Below are positions 36,011 to 47,935 of a DNA stretch of 64,000 nt, piece by piece. This DNA is from Bettongia penicillata ogilbyi (taxonomy: Eukaryota > Chordata > Mammalia > Diprotodontia > Potoroidae). Each line of letters starts with the position of its first letter. Position 1 is the stretch's first letter. The notes beneath the pieces were generated by a model. It had not been told where the DNA came from, made no database searches, and worked only from the letters and a program-made list of their open reading frames with translations. The stretch is from positions 379,279-443,278 of the forward strand of contig JAJHZJ010000220.1 of assembly GCA_023548195.1 (NCBI GenBank). Direction: 5' to 3'. The position numbers and the translations under genes are program-made.

Positions 36011-37237
36011 CATGCTATATTCTTTCTTAGGTAATTGTTCAATTTTCATCATTAGTTTGATTAGATTGACTGATATTTCATCCTCTCCCAGTCCTGTGAT
36101 GGTCATAAGGGTTCAACGTTTAACTTATCAGGATTTACATAGAAAAGGGACACCTCTACCCCAGTATTTATTAATGCCCTAGTTACAGTATTTGATCCAT
36201 TTTTTTCCAAAATATATTCAAATATATATGGGTTCTGTAATCCCAACTTTGTATTTCTTAATCTGAGCTGGGGCTTGGGCAATTTCCTATTCTCCCTGAA
36301 GGTGTGACAAACTTGGATACAATGTTTCAGGAGGATCTGTAGAGGCAGTTCTTATTTCCCTGCTCAGCCTAATATGAAGCCCCTTTTCTCAATACTTTTT
36401 GAATAGTTCATTAGTTGGAATGCCATCTATTCTTCCAAAATCTACCCCTCCTCTCAATGAAGTAGTAAACAATTCTTGTCATCAAACAACTGTATTTTTG
36501 AATCTGTTGGTATCTATTCTTCTCTCTTGAGGAAACTTTTCTTTTTCTTTTTTTACTGATTCTCACTATCCAAGATACTGATAATTCTCCCATCCTTTGG
36601 GTGAACTTACTCAAAATATATTTGACCTGCTGAGTAAAATCCTCAATTCCCTCCTCAAATACTGTGTGGCCCACCTGATTCTCTTGCTGTATTGGGCAAA
36701 CTTCAACCTCCTTATTTAACTTTGTTTCATTCTCCTTCCATTTATCCTGCTGGCAGGTGGTTGGGCACAAATTAAGCCCAGTCTGTGTAAAGTTAACTAA
36801 CAATATGGTTTTCTTCTATCACCTGAGACTTTCTAACTTGTTCTTCTAAAGGAGAGTTTGAACATTACAGCATAAAAAGCTTCTCATGCAAACCGGCCAA
36901 CTCCCTTTCCATCTGAGATTTCTCTTCCAAAAACTTCTCTTTGCTTTTACAAATAAGGTGATAACTTGCTAGCAAGGCACAGACTTTCCTACATATCCCA
37001 AGTAGTTCTTTTCCTGGTTATATTGTTATTCTTTGCAAACATCTTTTTAAATCTCTGGGTCCCTCCTTCTGCAACCTTGCTTCCCAGTTTTCACAGAACC
37101 CTCTGCTTTTAGCCCATTCTCTTGTCAGGGAGGAATAAGGTAAATCCCCCCATGATAGGATACTCATTTCTTTCATTAAAGCTATTCTGTCTCTAAATAG
37201 AGGTCTGATATTTTACGATCACATCCTCATTGCCATT
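36011..37237 (-). pseudogene. ERV gag/protease-region remnant
   Basis: Lies between the 5' LTR and RT. The longest open piece is 36411-36803 (130 codons), without a motif I can name. Gag identity is inferred from position. Protease sequence would be expected around 36100-36300 but only a vague match is visible. A primer-binding site is expected just inside 37238 on the minus strand, but the tRNA cannot be assigned with confidence. Confidence 0.5.
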
Positions 37238-37670
37238 TGTAGCGCCAATGCTATATTCACAGCACCTATGACAGCCATGAATATGCTGGTGCAATTCTGA
37301 ATCAGACAACAGACTCTCCACATGGAAGACAGAACCAAACCATTTATTCAGATACTAGAAAGGCCAATCCCAACAAAATAAGCTCAGTTCCATCACAGTA
37401 ACAAAGATAGCCATCATAGTGACCAAGAAGTCTATACACATTATCAAGTCTTCCCACAAACACTCATGAGCCTAGCTGTCTGCCTTTCTCTCTCCCTCAG
37501 TTCTGACTGCTCTGACCAAATTCCTCTCAGCTCTGCTCTAGCTCTGCTTCTTCCTGTTCCACCCTTCCTGCTCCACCCTTTCCCCTTCCATGTGATTTGA
37601 TTAATGTGACTCAGGCTTCCTTGTGACCCAGGAAGGTCACATGGATTTTCCCATTTAAATTACCATTATA
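37238..37670 (-). repeat. 5' LTR of the ERV-L-like provirus
   Basis: Full-length match to the 3' LTR. On the plus strand it opens with TGTAG at 37238 and ends with 'accattata', where the solo copies have 'attaca', so the final CA is mutated. It carries the same poly(A)-signal block ('catttattcag' on the plus strand near 37340). Indels relative to the 3' LTR indicate an old insertion. Confidence 0.85.
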
Positions 37671-37689
37671 TAGGAACAAAATAAAAATT

Positions 37690-37870
37690 ATGGTTCTAGA
37701 GCTCCAAGTAAACTCAGAGGCCATCGAGTTTAATGATCAGGACACAAAAGACCAAAAAGATTAAGTGATTTGTATAAAAGGTAGAATATGAACCCAAGTC
37801 CTTTGACTTCAGAGGTTTTACTTTTTAGTAAATGACTTCTAATGCCCCTTCTAGCTACAGATCTATGATT
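37690..37870 (+). repeat. MIR-like SINE fragment
   Basis: Contains 'cagaggccatcgagttt', 'agattaagtgatttg' and 'gaacccaagtcctttgact', the core and downstream part of a MIR-type element. Confidence 0.6.
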
Positions 37871-37960
37871 TTCTTATCCTATGGTGGAAAACAAGTAAAC
37901 TAGCCTTTCACTAATCTAAATCTCTGATATCCATTTATGAAGTTACTATTTCATTGAAAA

Positions 37961-38260
37961 GACAGTTAGGTGACACAGTGGATAGAGGTCTGGGTCTTGA
38001 GTCAAGAAGACCAAAGTTTAAATATGCCCTCAGAAACTCATTATCTGTTTTGACAATGGACAAACCTCATAAGTGCTATTTGCTTCAGTTTCCTGAATTA
38101 TAATGCCACAGAACTGAACTGAACTGTGATATCTGCTACAATATTATCATCTAACTCAGAAAGGATTGTTGTGAGGGTCAAATGAGATAACATTTGTAAA
38201 ATGCTTAGCACATCTCTAGGAACAAAGTAGATGATTAATAAATGCTTGCTCCCTTCTTCT
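37961..38260 (+). repeat. CORE-SINE (tRNA-derived), full-length-like
   Basis: It has a head 'gttaggtgacacagtggata', a B-box-like 'aaagtttaaatatg', a core with 'cagtttcctgaa' and a 3' end 'gtcaaatgagataacatttg' plus 'gattaataaatgcttgctcc'. One internal duplication-like 'aactgaactgaactg' occurs at about 38110. Confidence 0.85.
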
Positions 38261-38399
38261 TTTCCCTCCACTAGCAAAACTTATGAATTGTCAGTCTTAA
38301 AAGGTCAGTGTACTGCTTAAAAGTGTGTAACTCTCTGATTTCTAATAATTTGTTGACTCTGTTTTGTAGAGAAGGGAATTTTTATTTCAAATATGAAAT

Positions 38400-38500
38400 T
38401 CATAAATGCATACATATATATACATCCCTGTATATGTTGTATGTATGTATATATATATATATATATATATATACGTATGTATGTATGTATGCATGCACAG
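38400..38500. repeat. (TA)n/(TATG)n simple repeat
   Basis: Imperfect AT and ATGT repeats, with a pure (AT) core at about 38449-38473. Confidence 0.9.
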
Positions 38501-38519
38501 TCATATATCAGGTATAGCA

Positions 38520-39210
38520 TGCTGAATTACCTTTGATTTTAAGGAAATATGACTTAACTTATATGAATACTCCTTTAAGGGAAGCTGATTGTAACCCTTC
38601 TGAAAATCCATACTTTTGAACTGTTGTTACCTTAAAAAAATGAAATAACTTTCCTCATCTGATCCTTAGCCTTCTGGTGAGGAACATTCCTATAATTACT
38701 TAGGATGGTCCTCACATGTGACCTTAGAGTTCATTACTAGGACTGTACTATAGTAAGAAAAAAAGTATTTTGATTTCAAAGCCCAGTGCTTAGTCCAGTG
38801 TATTTGTAATTTCTTAGTGATTTTAAAATATATATATATATATTGTTGATAGCTTTCAGGAACCCATTGTCACCTCTAAAACCTCAGACAGCATCTTGTT
38901 AGGACTTCAGTACCACAAGTTAATGAATCTTTTTTGGGGGAAATGGAAATTTCTTCTTCAGACATCACAAATCAAGTGATACATAACTAAAATATGGGGA
39001 AGAAACAATAGCTGTTGTTGAAAATTCCTAGAATCATTTTGAGAAAGCAACATAAAATGAAACTGATAATGCTCTACAGGATAGTTATTTGAGTTATATT
39101 TTTTCCAAATTTTTCAAATATTCCAAAACATTTTTTAGCTATTTAGGAAATAAAAATATTATATATTTGCCACATGCCTATTTGTATGGAGGATTTTAAC
39201 TTATATATCT
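38520..39210. other. Gene-free interval
   Basis: No gene or repeat recognised beyond short AT runs (about 38827-38842). Confidence 0.5.
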
Positions 39211-39231
39211 GTATCTATCTATCTATCCATC

Positions 39232-39272
<41 letters not shown>

Positions 39273-39292
39273 TGTGTGTATGTGGGTATAAC
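39210..39292. repeat. (ATCT)n(CA)n(TG)n compound microsatellite
   Basis: A short ATCT run, then about 20 CA dinucleotides to about 39270, then TG repeats. Confidence 0.95.
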
Positions 39293-39299
39293 TAGTTAA

Positions 39300-41600
39300 T
39301 TTAATAATAAAATTTCAATATAGGATTGCCTATGTTATAAGATTAAAAATCTTACTTCCAGGACATTTGAAACAGCTAATGTATGTTAAATTCAATTTAA
39401 GGCAGAAAAAGTTAATTTTGCTTAATTTGTACTACATGTATACAAATGAAATAATGCATTGATTTGCCCTATGGGCTTAAATTCTCCTTGAGTCACTTGC
39501 ATTAAAAAAAAAAATATCTAAGGTTAATGATGAGTATGAAACACAGTAAGGGTGCAATTCTTTCTTTAAAATATTAAAGAAAAAATATCTTTGGGGTAAA
39601 TTAATTTTGAAATGTTATTCTAATTGTTTTAATATTTTAAGTCTTGGCACTTAAATGTAAATACTAAAATTATGGAACTTTCATCTATGTTAAATAAATC
39701 AAACCTTTTAGAATTTTTGTCTGAACTAAGTATCTGATAAAGTCTTTACTGATCTTTGAAACTGCTTGGAAAAATAAGTAAATGATGTTGTCTCAGGGTC
39801 TATTTGAAAGAAAAGATTGCTTACAGGAGGAAATGCATTTTATTATTTGTAGAAATAATATATAGTATGTTTATAATGATTTACAGTTTTAAAAGATTTT
39901 TTCCTTCTTGTAGCCACTTGACATAAGTATTACAAATATTCGTATTTCTGTTTCACAAGTAAATCTTAGAGACTATCAATAAGATTTCTAAGGTCACACA
40001 ACCAGGCAAACTCAACTTTGCTGAGTCCAAGTTACATTCTGAGTCTTCTGCGTACATTACCTTACTATTCTCAAATGCTTCTAGGCATTTGACGATATGT
40101 GACCTAAACTTCTAATCTTCATGAAATAATTTCGCATGAATAATGTATAAAACTATGATATGACAATAGGAAATGGCCTATTTATTTTCATCTTGTTTCA
40201 TATGATGCTATTAATATTAAAATCCTCACTTATTAAATTAGCATCTGGAGGTAAACATAAAAAAAATCCATAAACTACTTTTCCTGAAAACTTTTTGATC
40301 ATGTTCACTATGAATTGATCAACGCTCTTTGCAAAACATATCACTTATGAATGCTTAATGGAAATATACAAAAAAATGATCTTTAAATAGGAATGGTCAG
40401 ATAGGAATGACTAAAAATGATCCTTGAAAGCAAAGTAAAAAATCAATATAGTTCAATTAAATTCAATTGCAATTAATCTGAAAGCAACAAATGTCCTATT
40501 TGTTCTTCAAAACATTTGATGCAATCCAAGTGGAGATTTAAGCTGTTCAAACTGTAAATTGGTTAAATGATTTCATTTATTTTACATTTTTAATAAGAAT
40601 AAGAATAGCTTGTATTTAAATAGTTCCTACTACTTACTATTCTTTATTATCATTTTATTCTAAAATTATAGCTTAGCCTTTTCCCCAACTGGAATGTAAA
40701 TTATTATTGATACAATTTGGGAACTGTAAAAAATATAAGAGTATGTGACTCATAAATCACTTAGGTCTTCAGCTTAACAAAGATATTGCAGAAGGTATAC
40801 AATAAACATGTAGAAAATATTTATTTTTCATCCATCTTGAATGACTTATTATTTAAATGATTTAAATGACTGCTGTTTTAATTTTTCCTTTAATTTATTC
40901 TCTGATTCTTCATCTGGGGATGGAAATGACCTTCAATTCTCACTATGTTAGATATAACAATCACCATAACCTTATTTTTTAACTGGCCTGTTTAAATTTC
41001 TTTATTCTAAAATTTAAAACAGTTTTCACTTCCTTTGCCTTTTTCACTTGTCTGTAATTCAGTTACTTGAAAGCAACATTTCTAGAAAGGGCAAAATAAT
41101 ACATACACACACACACACATGAAGGTACAAGTAAAAAAAAAAGACTTTTCTATAAGTCAGAGCTTGCCTATTCAAACAAAATGAAAGATTTGTCTGTTTC
41201 ATAGTTAGAAGCATTAATATCTCTCTTATGAGAGGAGGCATGAGCATGTAAAATAGGCCTCACAATCTTTGTTTTTCTTAAGAGATTAGTCACTTTGGAA
41301 GGTAGAGTACAAACAGGAGCTTTTGTAAGACTGAACAGAAGTTTATTTATTGGCACAGGCTTCTTTAGCAAGAGGAAAATGGGAGAAGAAAGAAAATATA
41401 TAGGGGTGCTTGATTTTCAAAATTCAGCCTTGGGTAATAGGGAAATAATATTTAATGACTATTTTTGCACTTGTGATCATATTTGTTCATACCAGTTTAA
41501 CAGGGCTCCTCTACCTGCTCTCTATTCAGGAATTGAGATCCATTTCTCTGCCATGTAATGTCAATTAGATCTTCTGCACTCATTAATAGTCCTCAAATAT
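39300..41600. other. Gene-free interval with one MIR-like fragment
   Basis: AT-rich. A MIR-like segment is likely at 39900-40080 (+; 'ctaaggtcacacaaccag'). A (CA)n run lies at about 41101-41120. No coding signature was found in the short open frames. Confidence 0.45.
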
Positions 41601-42149
41601 CTTTTTTTTTTTATTTCTATTGAGATACTTGGTCAGAGGGTACTGCCCTCCAGCTCTGAAAAGTGTATAAATATGCTGAGGTGAGGTTTTGCTTTGGGGT
41701 TTAGTTTTGGGAAGAATGTTTGTGTGCCATATGAGATTCTGGGAAGCTGCTAAGGAGCTCCCAGCTTTGAAAATGTAGATGTTGGTGCTCCTCTCTCTGG
41801 TAATTATGTAAGTATTGCTTATAGTCAGACAATTGGAAGCCCTGTCTGTTGATCTTTGTTTCTCTGTTTCTATTTGCTCTGACATTCAGGGTGCTGACTT
41901 TTCCCGCTGAGCCAAGTGAATGATATACATGCTTGATTGTTGTGATTGCTGACCCTTCAAAAGTTGCTTGCCTTTTAGAAAGTCAAATCTAAGAATCTGT
42001 AAAGCAAGCCCTTCTGTTGATTCTGGGGTCCTTGCCTACATCTTTCCATATTATATGCTATCATTGAAACTTACAAGGGAAAAAATACTATGAGATTTAT
42101 TTATTACATTTCTCAAGCACCTTTCCTCCTCAGATCCCACTCACTGTAA
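41601..42149 (-). other. Downstream flank of the RBM22 pseudogene, possibly its 3'UTR
   Basis: On the minus strand this follows the pseudogene's C-terminal codons and ends at an A-rich run (complement of the T run at about 41602-41612) preceded by AATAAA-type sequence. It could be retrocopied 3'UTR plus poly(A) tail. It also contains a TATA-like motif (complement of 'gtataaatatgctg' at about 41666) followed by the AATAAA, an LTR-like arrangement. I cannot choose between these. Confidence 0.3.
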
Positions 42150-42850
42150 ATAGGAAGTAAAAGACTGCTGTGCTTTCCTGCATGAGCCTCCATCTTCTTT
42201 GGATTTTGAGAAGGATAGTTGAATGGTTTCTGGATCTCATGTGAATGGAGATGATGGTCCCATTTTATAGGAATATGTGTGGTCCAAGACCTGTTGTTGA
42301 GTGAAGGTGTAATTTCAGGAGGAAGGTGCAGGAAAATACTAACAACTGCAGGAGGACCAATGAGAGGAAGCTCTAAAAAACTGACAAAGACTTCAACTAC
42401 TGGAGTAAGAAGAAGAGCTCCAAGAAGTCCTGGATAGGTGCCAGTTTAATTCCAGAGTCTATGGCTCATTCATTTTCCTTTTGTTTTCCTCTGGCAGCCT
42501 AGGATCTTCTCCATTTCACATTAAGCTTGAACTCATTTACAATCCATTTGCTGAAGCATTTTTCTGCATCTTGTAGCTTGTAACCTGAATGAAAGCATAC
42601 TCTTGTCTCTGTTACTGTTAACATCCAATTTCCATCAAACTGGTAAAATTCATTTCCAAGATCAGTCTTACTGATTGAATCTCCCAGGCTACCGACATAA
42701 AGTATAGTAATAGTCTTATCATCTGGTGGATCTAGAGATGGCATTATTGAAGACCATTTTAGAAGTTTATCTACCACACCATCATTAATACCATAGCAGA
42801 GATCTTTGATGTTAGATCATCAGGTCTGTAGACTTCCCCCCTGAATGAAT
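42150..42850 (-). pseudogene. RBM22: RBM22 processed pseudogene
   Basis: The minus strand encodes a degraded copy of the splicing factor RBM22 (Cwc2 homologue). In order it shows the segment before the RRM ('STDPDD' near 42825, then 'NIKDLCYGIND' and 'VVDKLLKWSSIMPSLDPPDD'), the RRM RNP2-containing start ('KTITILYVGSLGDSISKTDL'), 'EFYQF', 'KWIVNEFKLNVKW', then after a stop 'DSGIKL', 'GLGPHIF' and the C-terminal 'NYPSQNPKKMEAHAGKHSS'. The coding region spans exon junctions of the parent without introns, which marks it as a retrocopy. There are several frameshifts and stops, and the part upstream of the zinc finger is missing or unreadable. The parent protein binds U6 and pre-mRNA in the activated spliceosome. 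Confidence 0.85.
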
Positions 42851-43453
42851 ATATACATGAAATAGAATATGAAAAATAACACAGAACAGGAACAAATCCT
42901 ATAAGTCCATTTATCAGATCCAGGGTAAAAGAGAAGAAGAGCAAGGGAGGAGGTTCTTTCCCTTCACTCTGGTTCAGGTCATGGTGCCTGTGCTTTATAT
43001 AAACTGTAATCTTCACCTTCTAGACACAGCAGAGAGGAACTTGCAAGGAAAAAAAAAGCATTAACTAGAAAGAACAATTGTCCTAGTCTGACCACTTTTA
43101 AAGCAGCATCCTCTTTCAATTACATAGCCCATTAAAGGCTACATGCACTGTTTGGTTGCAAATACAACATGCCTTAAAGTTGCATGTACAGATAAACCCC
43201 CTGGTACTTACATATAAATAGAGTATAAATTAACATAGGATAATATCTATGCAAATAACTGAGAAATCATATTGACCCTACATACCACCACAGTAATTTC
43301 TACTTTTGTTAGAGGTACTCCATTATCTGAACTCATTAAAAAAATTAGAATTTTAAAATTGAACAATTACCCATATAATAATGTATATTTAAGAGTGTGA
43401 ATTTTCCTAACTAGATTATAAATCCTTGATGTTTGTTTTATACTTTTAAACTT
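42851..43453. other. Gene-free interval
   Basis: No gene. The first 100 bp may still contain remnants of the RBM22 zinc-finger region on the minus strand. Confidence 0.4.
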
Positions 43454-43770
43454 GGGGAGCTAGGTGGTGCAGTGGATAGAGCACCGGTGCAGGACTCAGG
43501 AGGATATGAGTTCAAATTTCACCTCAGACACTTGGCACTCACTAGCTGTGTGATCTTGGGTAAGTCACTTAAATCCAATTGTCTCATCCTGGGTCATCTT
43601 CAGTCATCCTGATGAATAGTTGGTCACTGGATTCAGATGGCTCTGGAGAAGTGAGGCTGGTGATCTGCACAGCCCTCCCTCATTCAAAACAAAGTCATGT
43701 CATGTGCAAGTCATGTCATTATTTCTCTGATGGCATGATCTTCTTCAGCAATGAAGGATGAACATACATA
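43454..43770 (+). repeat. Marsupial tRNA-derived SINE, longest copy in the window
   Basis: Head 'gagctaggtggtgcagtgga' (A-box region), B-box-like 'gagttcaaatttc' near 43508, core 'cactagctgtgtgatcttgg', then the long 3' body 'ggtcatcttcagtcatcctg', 'ctctggagaagtgaggctgg', 'cctccctcattcaaaacaaa' and end 'gcaatgaaggatgaacatac'. It links the tRNA-like head to the 3' body seen alone at 15.0, 16.4 and 20.6 kb. Confidence 0.88.
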
Positions 43771-43807
43771 CTTTTAAATCTGTTGGAAAAATATAGCTAT
43801 TTATTGG

Positions 43808-44283
43808 TGTAGTGCCCATGCAATATTCATAGTGCTTACATTGGCCATAAATATCCTGGTGCAATTCTGAATTGCTAAATAAAATAGACTCTTCACCTGG
43901 AAGACAGAACGAAAATGGTTATTCAGACACCAGAAAGCTACATCACAACACCAGAAAGCCAAATCCATCACAACAACAAAAATATATAAAACAATAACAA
44001 TGTAGAGGGCACCATCCCCAAGCCTTCCCCCTACTAGGCTTCCCACAAACTAACTCCCTTAAACAAATCACAAACAGGCTTTCATCACAGCCAGCTGCAG
44101 GCTTGCCTGGGTCCTTCAGTTCTAGCTGCTCTCAATGATTTCCTCTCAGTTCTGCTCTGCTCTCCACCCCTTCCTGTTCCAGCTGACTTAGATTCATGTG
44201 ACTCATGCTTCCATGTGACCCAAACAGGTCACAAGGACCGAGTAATGAATGAGAAAGATCTTCCTATTTAAATGGCCATTACA
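43808..44283 (-). repeat. Solo LTR of the ERV-L-like family
   Basis: It aligns with both provirus LTRs from TGTAG at 43808 to TTACA at 44283. It is flanked by identical 5-bp copies ATTGG (43803-43807 and 44284-44288), a 5-bp target-site duplication of the size made by class III ERVs. No internal sequence is present, so it arose by LTR-LTR recombination. The poly(A)-signal region is mutated here ('gttattcag'). Confidence 0.9.
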
Positions 44284-44299
44284 ATTGGCCATGTATTAT

Positions 44300-44865
44300 G
44301 TTCCCAACAACGTTCAACAAATATTTAATAGTTCTGATTTGATTTAAATTTAGAAATTGATTAAACCTTTATTATCTTCTAGTTATCAGGATTTCTATTT
44401 TTTGCACTTTAAAATACATCTATGATGTTAGACTTCTGGACTACTTGTTACCTAAATGAATGGGGGAAATTACTATTTTTAAATAAAATATTGTGGAAAT
44501 AAGTCTAATTGCATGTCTTTCATTATCTTTAGGCATATATGATCAAATATCCCCCACAAAAATTAAAGATATTTCCATTTGCCTTTGGAGATATGATAAA
44601 AACCTGTTTCACTAACTCCTTCCTTGTAGTGTAAGAAGAAGTATTTGTGAGCCACTCTTCCATTTAGAAGCAACTTGCTTCTTTCCTCCGGTTTTAGTTT
44701 TAGCAATAACATCAGGCCTAACACAAACCAGATGCCACAACAGTATATTTACCAACTAGACACAGGACCAGGATATCACATTTGGAAAGTTAATAGAAGA
44801 ATTAAATATATGTTTGGACTAAAAACTGTGATTCTGTCCAGAACAGAGAAGGTAGAAGAATAAGT
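44300..44865. other. Gene-free interval
   Basis: Nothing recognised; one short open frame (44675-44863) without a domain. Confidence 0.45.
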
Positions 44866-44866
44866 A

Positions 44867-44925
<59 letters not shown>

Positions 44926-44930
44926 ATCTA
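44866..44930. repeat. (TATC)n microsatellite
   Basis: About 15 copies of TATC/ATCT, followed by related imperfect TAGATA sequence to about 44970. Confidence 0.95.
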
Positions 44931-45084
44931 TGTATAGATATACCATACACAGATATAGACAGATATATTATATCTTTCATTATTTCATAAAAATATCATC
45001 ACTAAATGACTAATGTACTGTTAATGAGGCTTTACATGCTCAGATTTCTTTTGAAAAAAGACTATCATTGTCATATGCAAGACT

Positions 45085-45116
45085 GTGTGTATGTGTATGT
45101 GTGTGTGTGTGTGTTT
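45085..45116. repeat. (GT)n microsatellite
   Basis: Short imperfect GT run. Confidence 0.85.
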
Positions 45117-45354
45117 GAATATGACTCTGGAACATGTCACTGTTAAGAAATTTATGTCAATAAATAAGGTTTACATAAGGTTTTTAAATTATTAAAAAAT
45201 ACATTTAGGATACTAAAATAATATATTTACATTATACATCATTGATGTACTAATTACAAATCATTATCTCTACATTAAAGCCTATGAATATAGATAAACA
45301 ACATTAAATGAGTTTCACCAATCTGGAGTAGAAGTGGAGATTTGGTGGTATATA

Positions 45355-45480
45355 AATTATATACACACAATACATATACACATATATGATTATATATATA
45401 TATTATATGTTTTTGTGTATATATATGTATGTGCATATATGTGTGTATATATATATACCTACATATATATGTATACTTAA
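45355..45480. repeat. (AT/GT)-rich simple repeat
   Basis: Imperfect tracts of TATATA and TGTATA. Confidence 0.85.
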
Positions 45481-45734
45481 ATTGAATTCACATTTTTCAC
45501 TATCATATAATCTCAGTACATAAAGGATTCTTACATCCTACAACAAGCAAACATGTACATTTATAAGATTTTATAGATGAATAAAATATCTTTTATGAGA
45601 CTATATAGTTTGAGATCTTTGAAAGAACTGAATAGCTTCCTAAACATAATTATAGGGATATAATGTCTTCCTGTAATTCAATTATAGACCTAGATTATTG
45701 TCCACATGTAGTTCTCTTTCAGAACATATATCTT

Positions 45735-46050
45735 TTTTTAAGTGTTTAATATATAATTTATTTATTTTTCAGTACTTTCCATTCACTTCCACAAGAATCT
45801 AAATTCAAAATTATCTCCTCATCACCCCTCACCCCCCCCCACCCCAGGACAGCATGCACCCCATCAACCCCTTCCTCCAGTCTGTCCTCCTTTCTATTAC
45901 CCACCCTTCATCTATCCCCCTTCCCCTCTATTTTCCAGTAGGGCAAAACATATTTCTATACTCCATTGCCTACACAGCATAATTTTCAGTTGCATGCTAA
46001 AACAATTTTTAATATTCATTCTCAAAATTTTGAGTCCCATATCAAAATAT
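45735..46050 (-). mobile_element. L1/HAL1-type 3' end, 5'-truncated
   Basis: A pyrimidine-rich segment matching 10103-10400 and 48840-49100 ('cacttccacaag', 'ccagtctgtcctcctttcta', 'ttgcatgctaaaacaatttt'). On the minus strand it ends in an A/T-rich 'aataaata'-type tail at 45735-45760, as expected for a LINE 3'UTR. Only the 3' end was copied. Confidence 0.65.
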
Positions 46051-47935
46051 ATATCTTAAAAATGAGTCATAGCCTGGGCTATTTTTAATTGAGGTTCGTA
46101 CAATAATTGTGATTTTTGAAATACCTTGTTTGATCTTGTAGTTAAAATGATAGGACTTCAATATGGAATCACTTATGCTGAATGTTCCTTATGTCCATAA
46201 TACAAATAAGCAATAATAGAAATTTGTATTTTTTACACCTTTTTTACTTTTCCATTGTTCTGACCCATTCTAATTCTGTATGAAGCAATTAAAATACTAC
46301 AGCTCCTGACTGGATGGGACTACTGACTGACTGTATCCAGGAAAACCACAATTATACTTGGAATCTCCCATTGTTAACTCAAAATTTCATGCTATTTCCA
46401 ATAAGGAAATACTTTCCCACCTGAGACTTGAATAGATATGTCCCTTGGAGAATTTCTCTACTACATCTGGATCTGATTAGGAATACTCTTTCCAACCTGG
46501 GGCATAAATTGTACTCAGCCATACCCATTTTTAAAATAGAAAACTTCCATACTCAGATCACACTGTGAGTATGTACTCCTACTGACATTTTTGCTGCCCT
46601 ACAGGTCTCCCTTTAGTTGACTGAGTTTCCTTACATCTGTGGAGCATGTCTAAACCTATTGTCATATAGTTTATGTGTATATGCTATTTTTTGTCTGCTT
46701 GATGCATGATACAATAATCAATTTCATGTTTCTTCTAGATTTGCTTCTACCAATTTTCTGTGAATCAATTAACAAATATCCTTTCTCTAACCCAAGACAT
46801 AAGGCCAAATATAGTACCTGATTAGATTGATCTTTAAAATTTCCATGAATTTCTTAAAGTAGGCATTGTAAGATTTTGAACTTTTGGATTTGGTTACTAC
46901 TTTGTAAACTAGAAAGAGGAACATTTTTAAGTTCTTGTTACCAGTAAGGATTTTTCTTTTCTACCTTTTATTTAAGGTATATTATATAACAACGACAACA
47001 GCAACATCAACACATATCTTCCTAAATGACATGCTGGGTCTTAATGTTACTGATACTACAAATTAAATATGTAATCAAAGTTGTGTGTACAATGTTTAGA
47101 ATATAATTACTTGGCTCACAATAACACTTAATAAATGCTTGATGATTAATCAATATAAGAAGAAAAGTCATTTTTAAGACCCAAAATGCCCATTTACATT
47201 ATAAACTATTAATAAACTTATTACAACTAATATTTATCTATTTACTATCACAATTCTGGCTGAACTTCCTGTCGTTCAACCCTTTCCAACATACCATATG
47301 ACCTCAGTTAACCTATGTACTCAGAAGTAATGAAGTTAAACATTTTAAATGAATTTTCTATTATTCATATCCCTCACTCATTTATAAGGAGGAGAAGGAA
47401 GAAGATGATGAACAAAAGAAACAAAATAGTTATCCTCTGCAGAAAATTGTCTTCTACTTTTAGATATGGTTTTTCAAATTAATAGTTGTAAAATGATCTG
47501 ACCTGAGCTTCAAATATTGATGACATAATTTTATCTATAAGAATATAAAATCAAATTAATGGAACTGTGAAGTAGGTTGATGAAGTACATTTCTCATAGA
47601 TCAATAAAATGTAGTTTTGTTTGGTAGGCAATTTATGGTAGGGGGAAGGCCTATTATAATTTTAATAAATTTCTTTTAAGCTTTTTAATCATCTATTGTG
47701 TTAAATACCTTAATATTTCTTTGCTAGGATAATACTTAAGGGATAAAAAAGTCAGAATCATGGCAATATTCTCCTACCTTCTAAACATATGAGTATAATT
47801 TATTTATAGCACCTTCTTTTGTATTATGGTTGTTATCATAAAAAGGAGGTAACAGAATCCCAATGAATTATTTGTTTTGTGAAATGTGGTATCTGGAAGT
47901 ATTCTGACCTCTGTGTCAAAATCAACATCTAGTGA
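46051..47935. other. Gene-free interval
   Basis: No gene or repeat family recognised except a possible MIR 3' end near 47110-47150 ('cacttaataaatgcttgatg'). Confidence 0.45.

Larger units (their letters stand above)
32406..37670 (-). mobile_element. ERV-L-like (class III) endogenous retrovirus, decayed provirus
   Basis: A 5.3-kb provirus on the minus strand with recognisable LTRs at both ends (37238-37670 as the 5' LTR, 32406-32868 as the 3' LTR). Between them lie decayed gag-region, protease-region, reverse transcriptase, RNase H, integrase and dUTPase-like segments in that order. A dUTPase located 3' of integrase, and no env between dUTPase and the 3' LTR, are hallmarks of the ERV-L group. 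Every coding block has stops or frameshifts. Two solo LTRs of the same family lie at 43808-44283 and 47936-48498. A clear target-site duplication is not preserved ('catga' left, 'tagga' right). Confidence 0.85.

Noticed and set aside
43454..43530. Possible tRNA gene
   Set aside because: A- and B-box-like motifs belong to the tRNA-derived head of a SINE; no cloverleaf or acceptor stem is credible.
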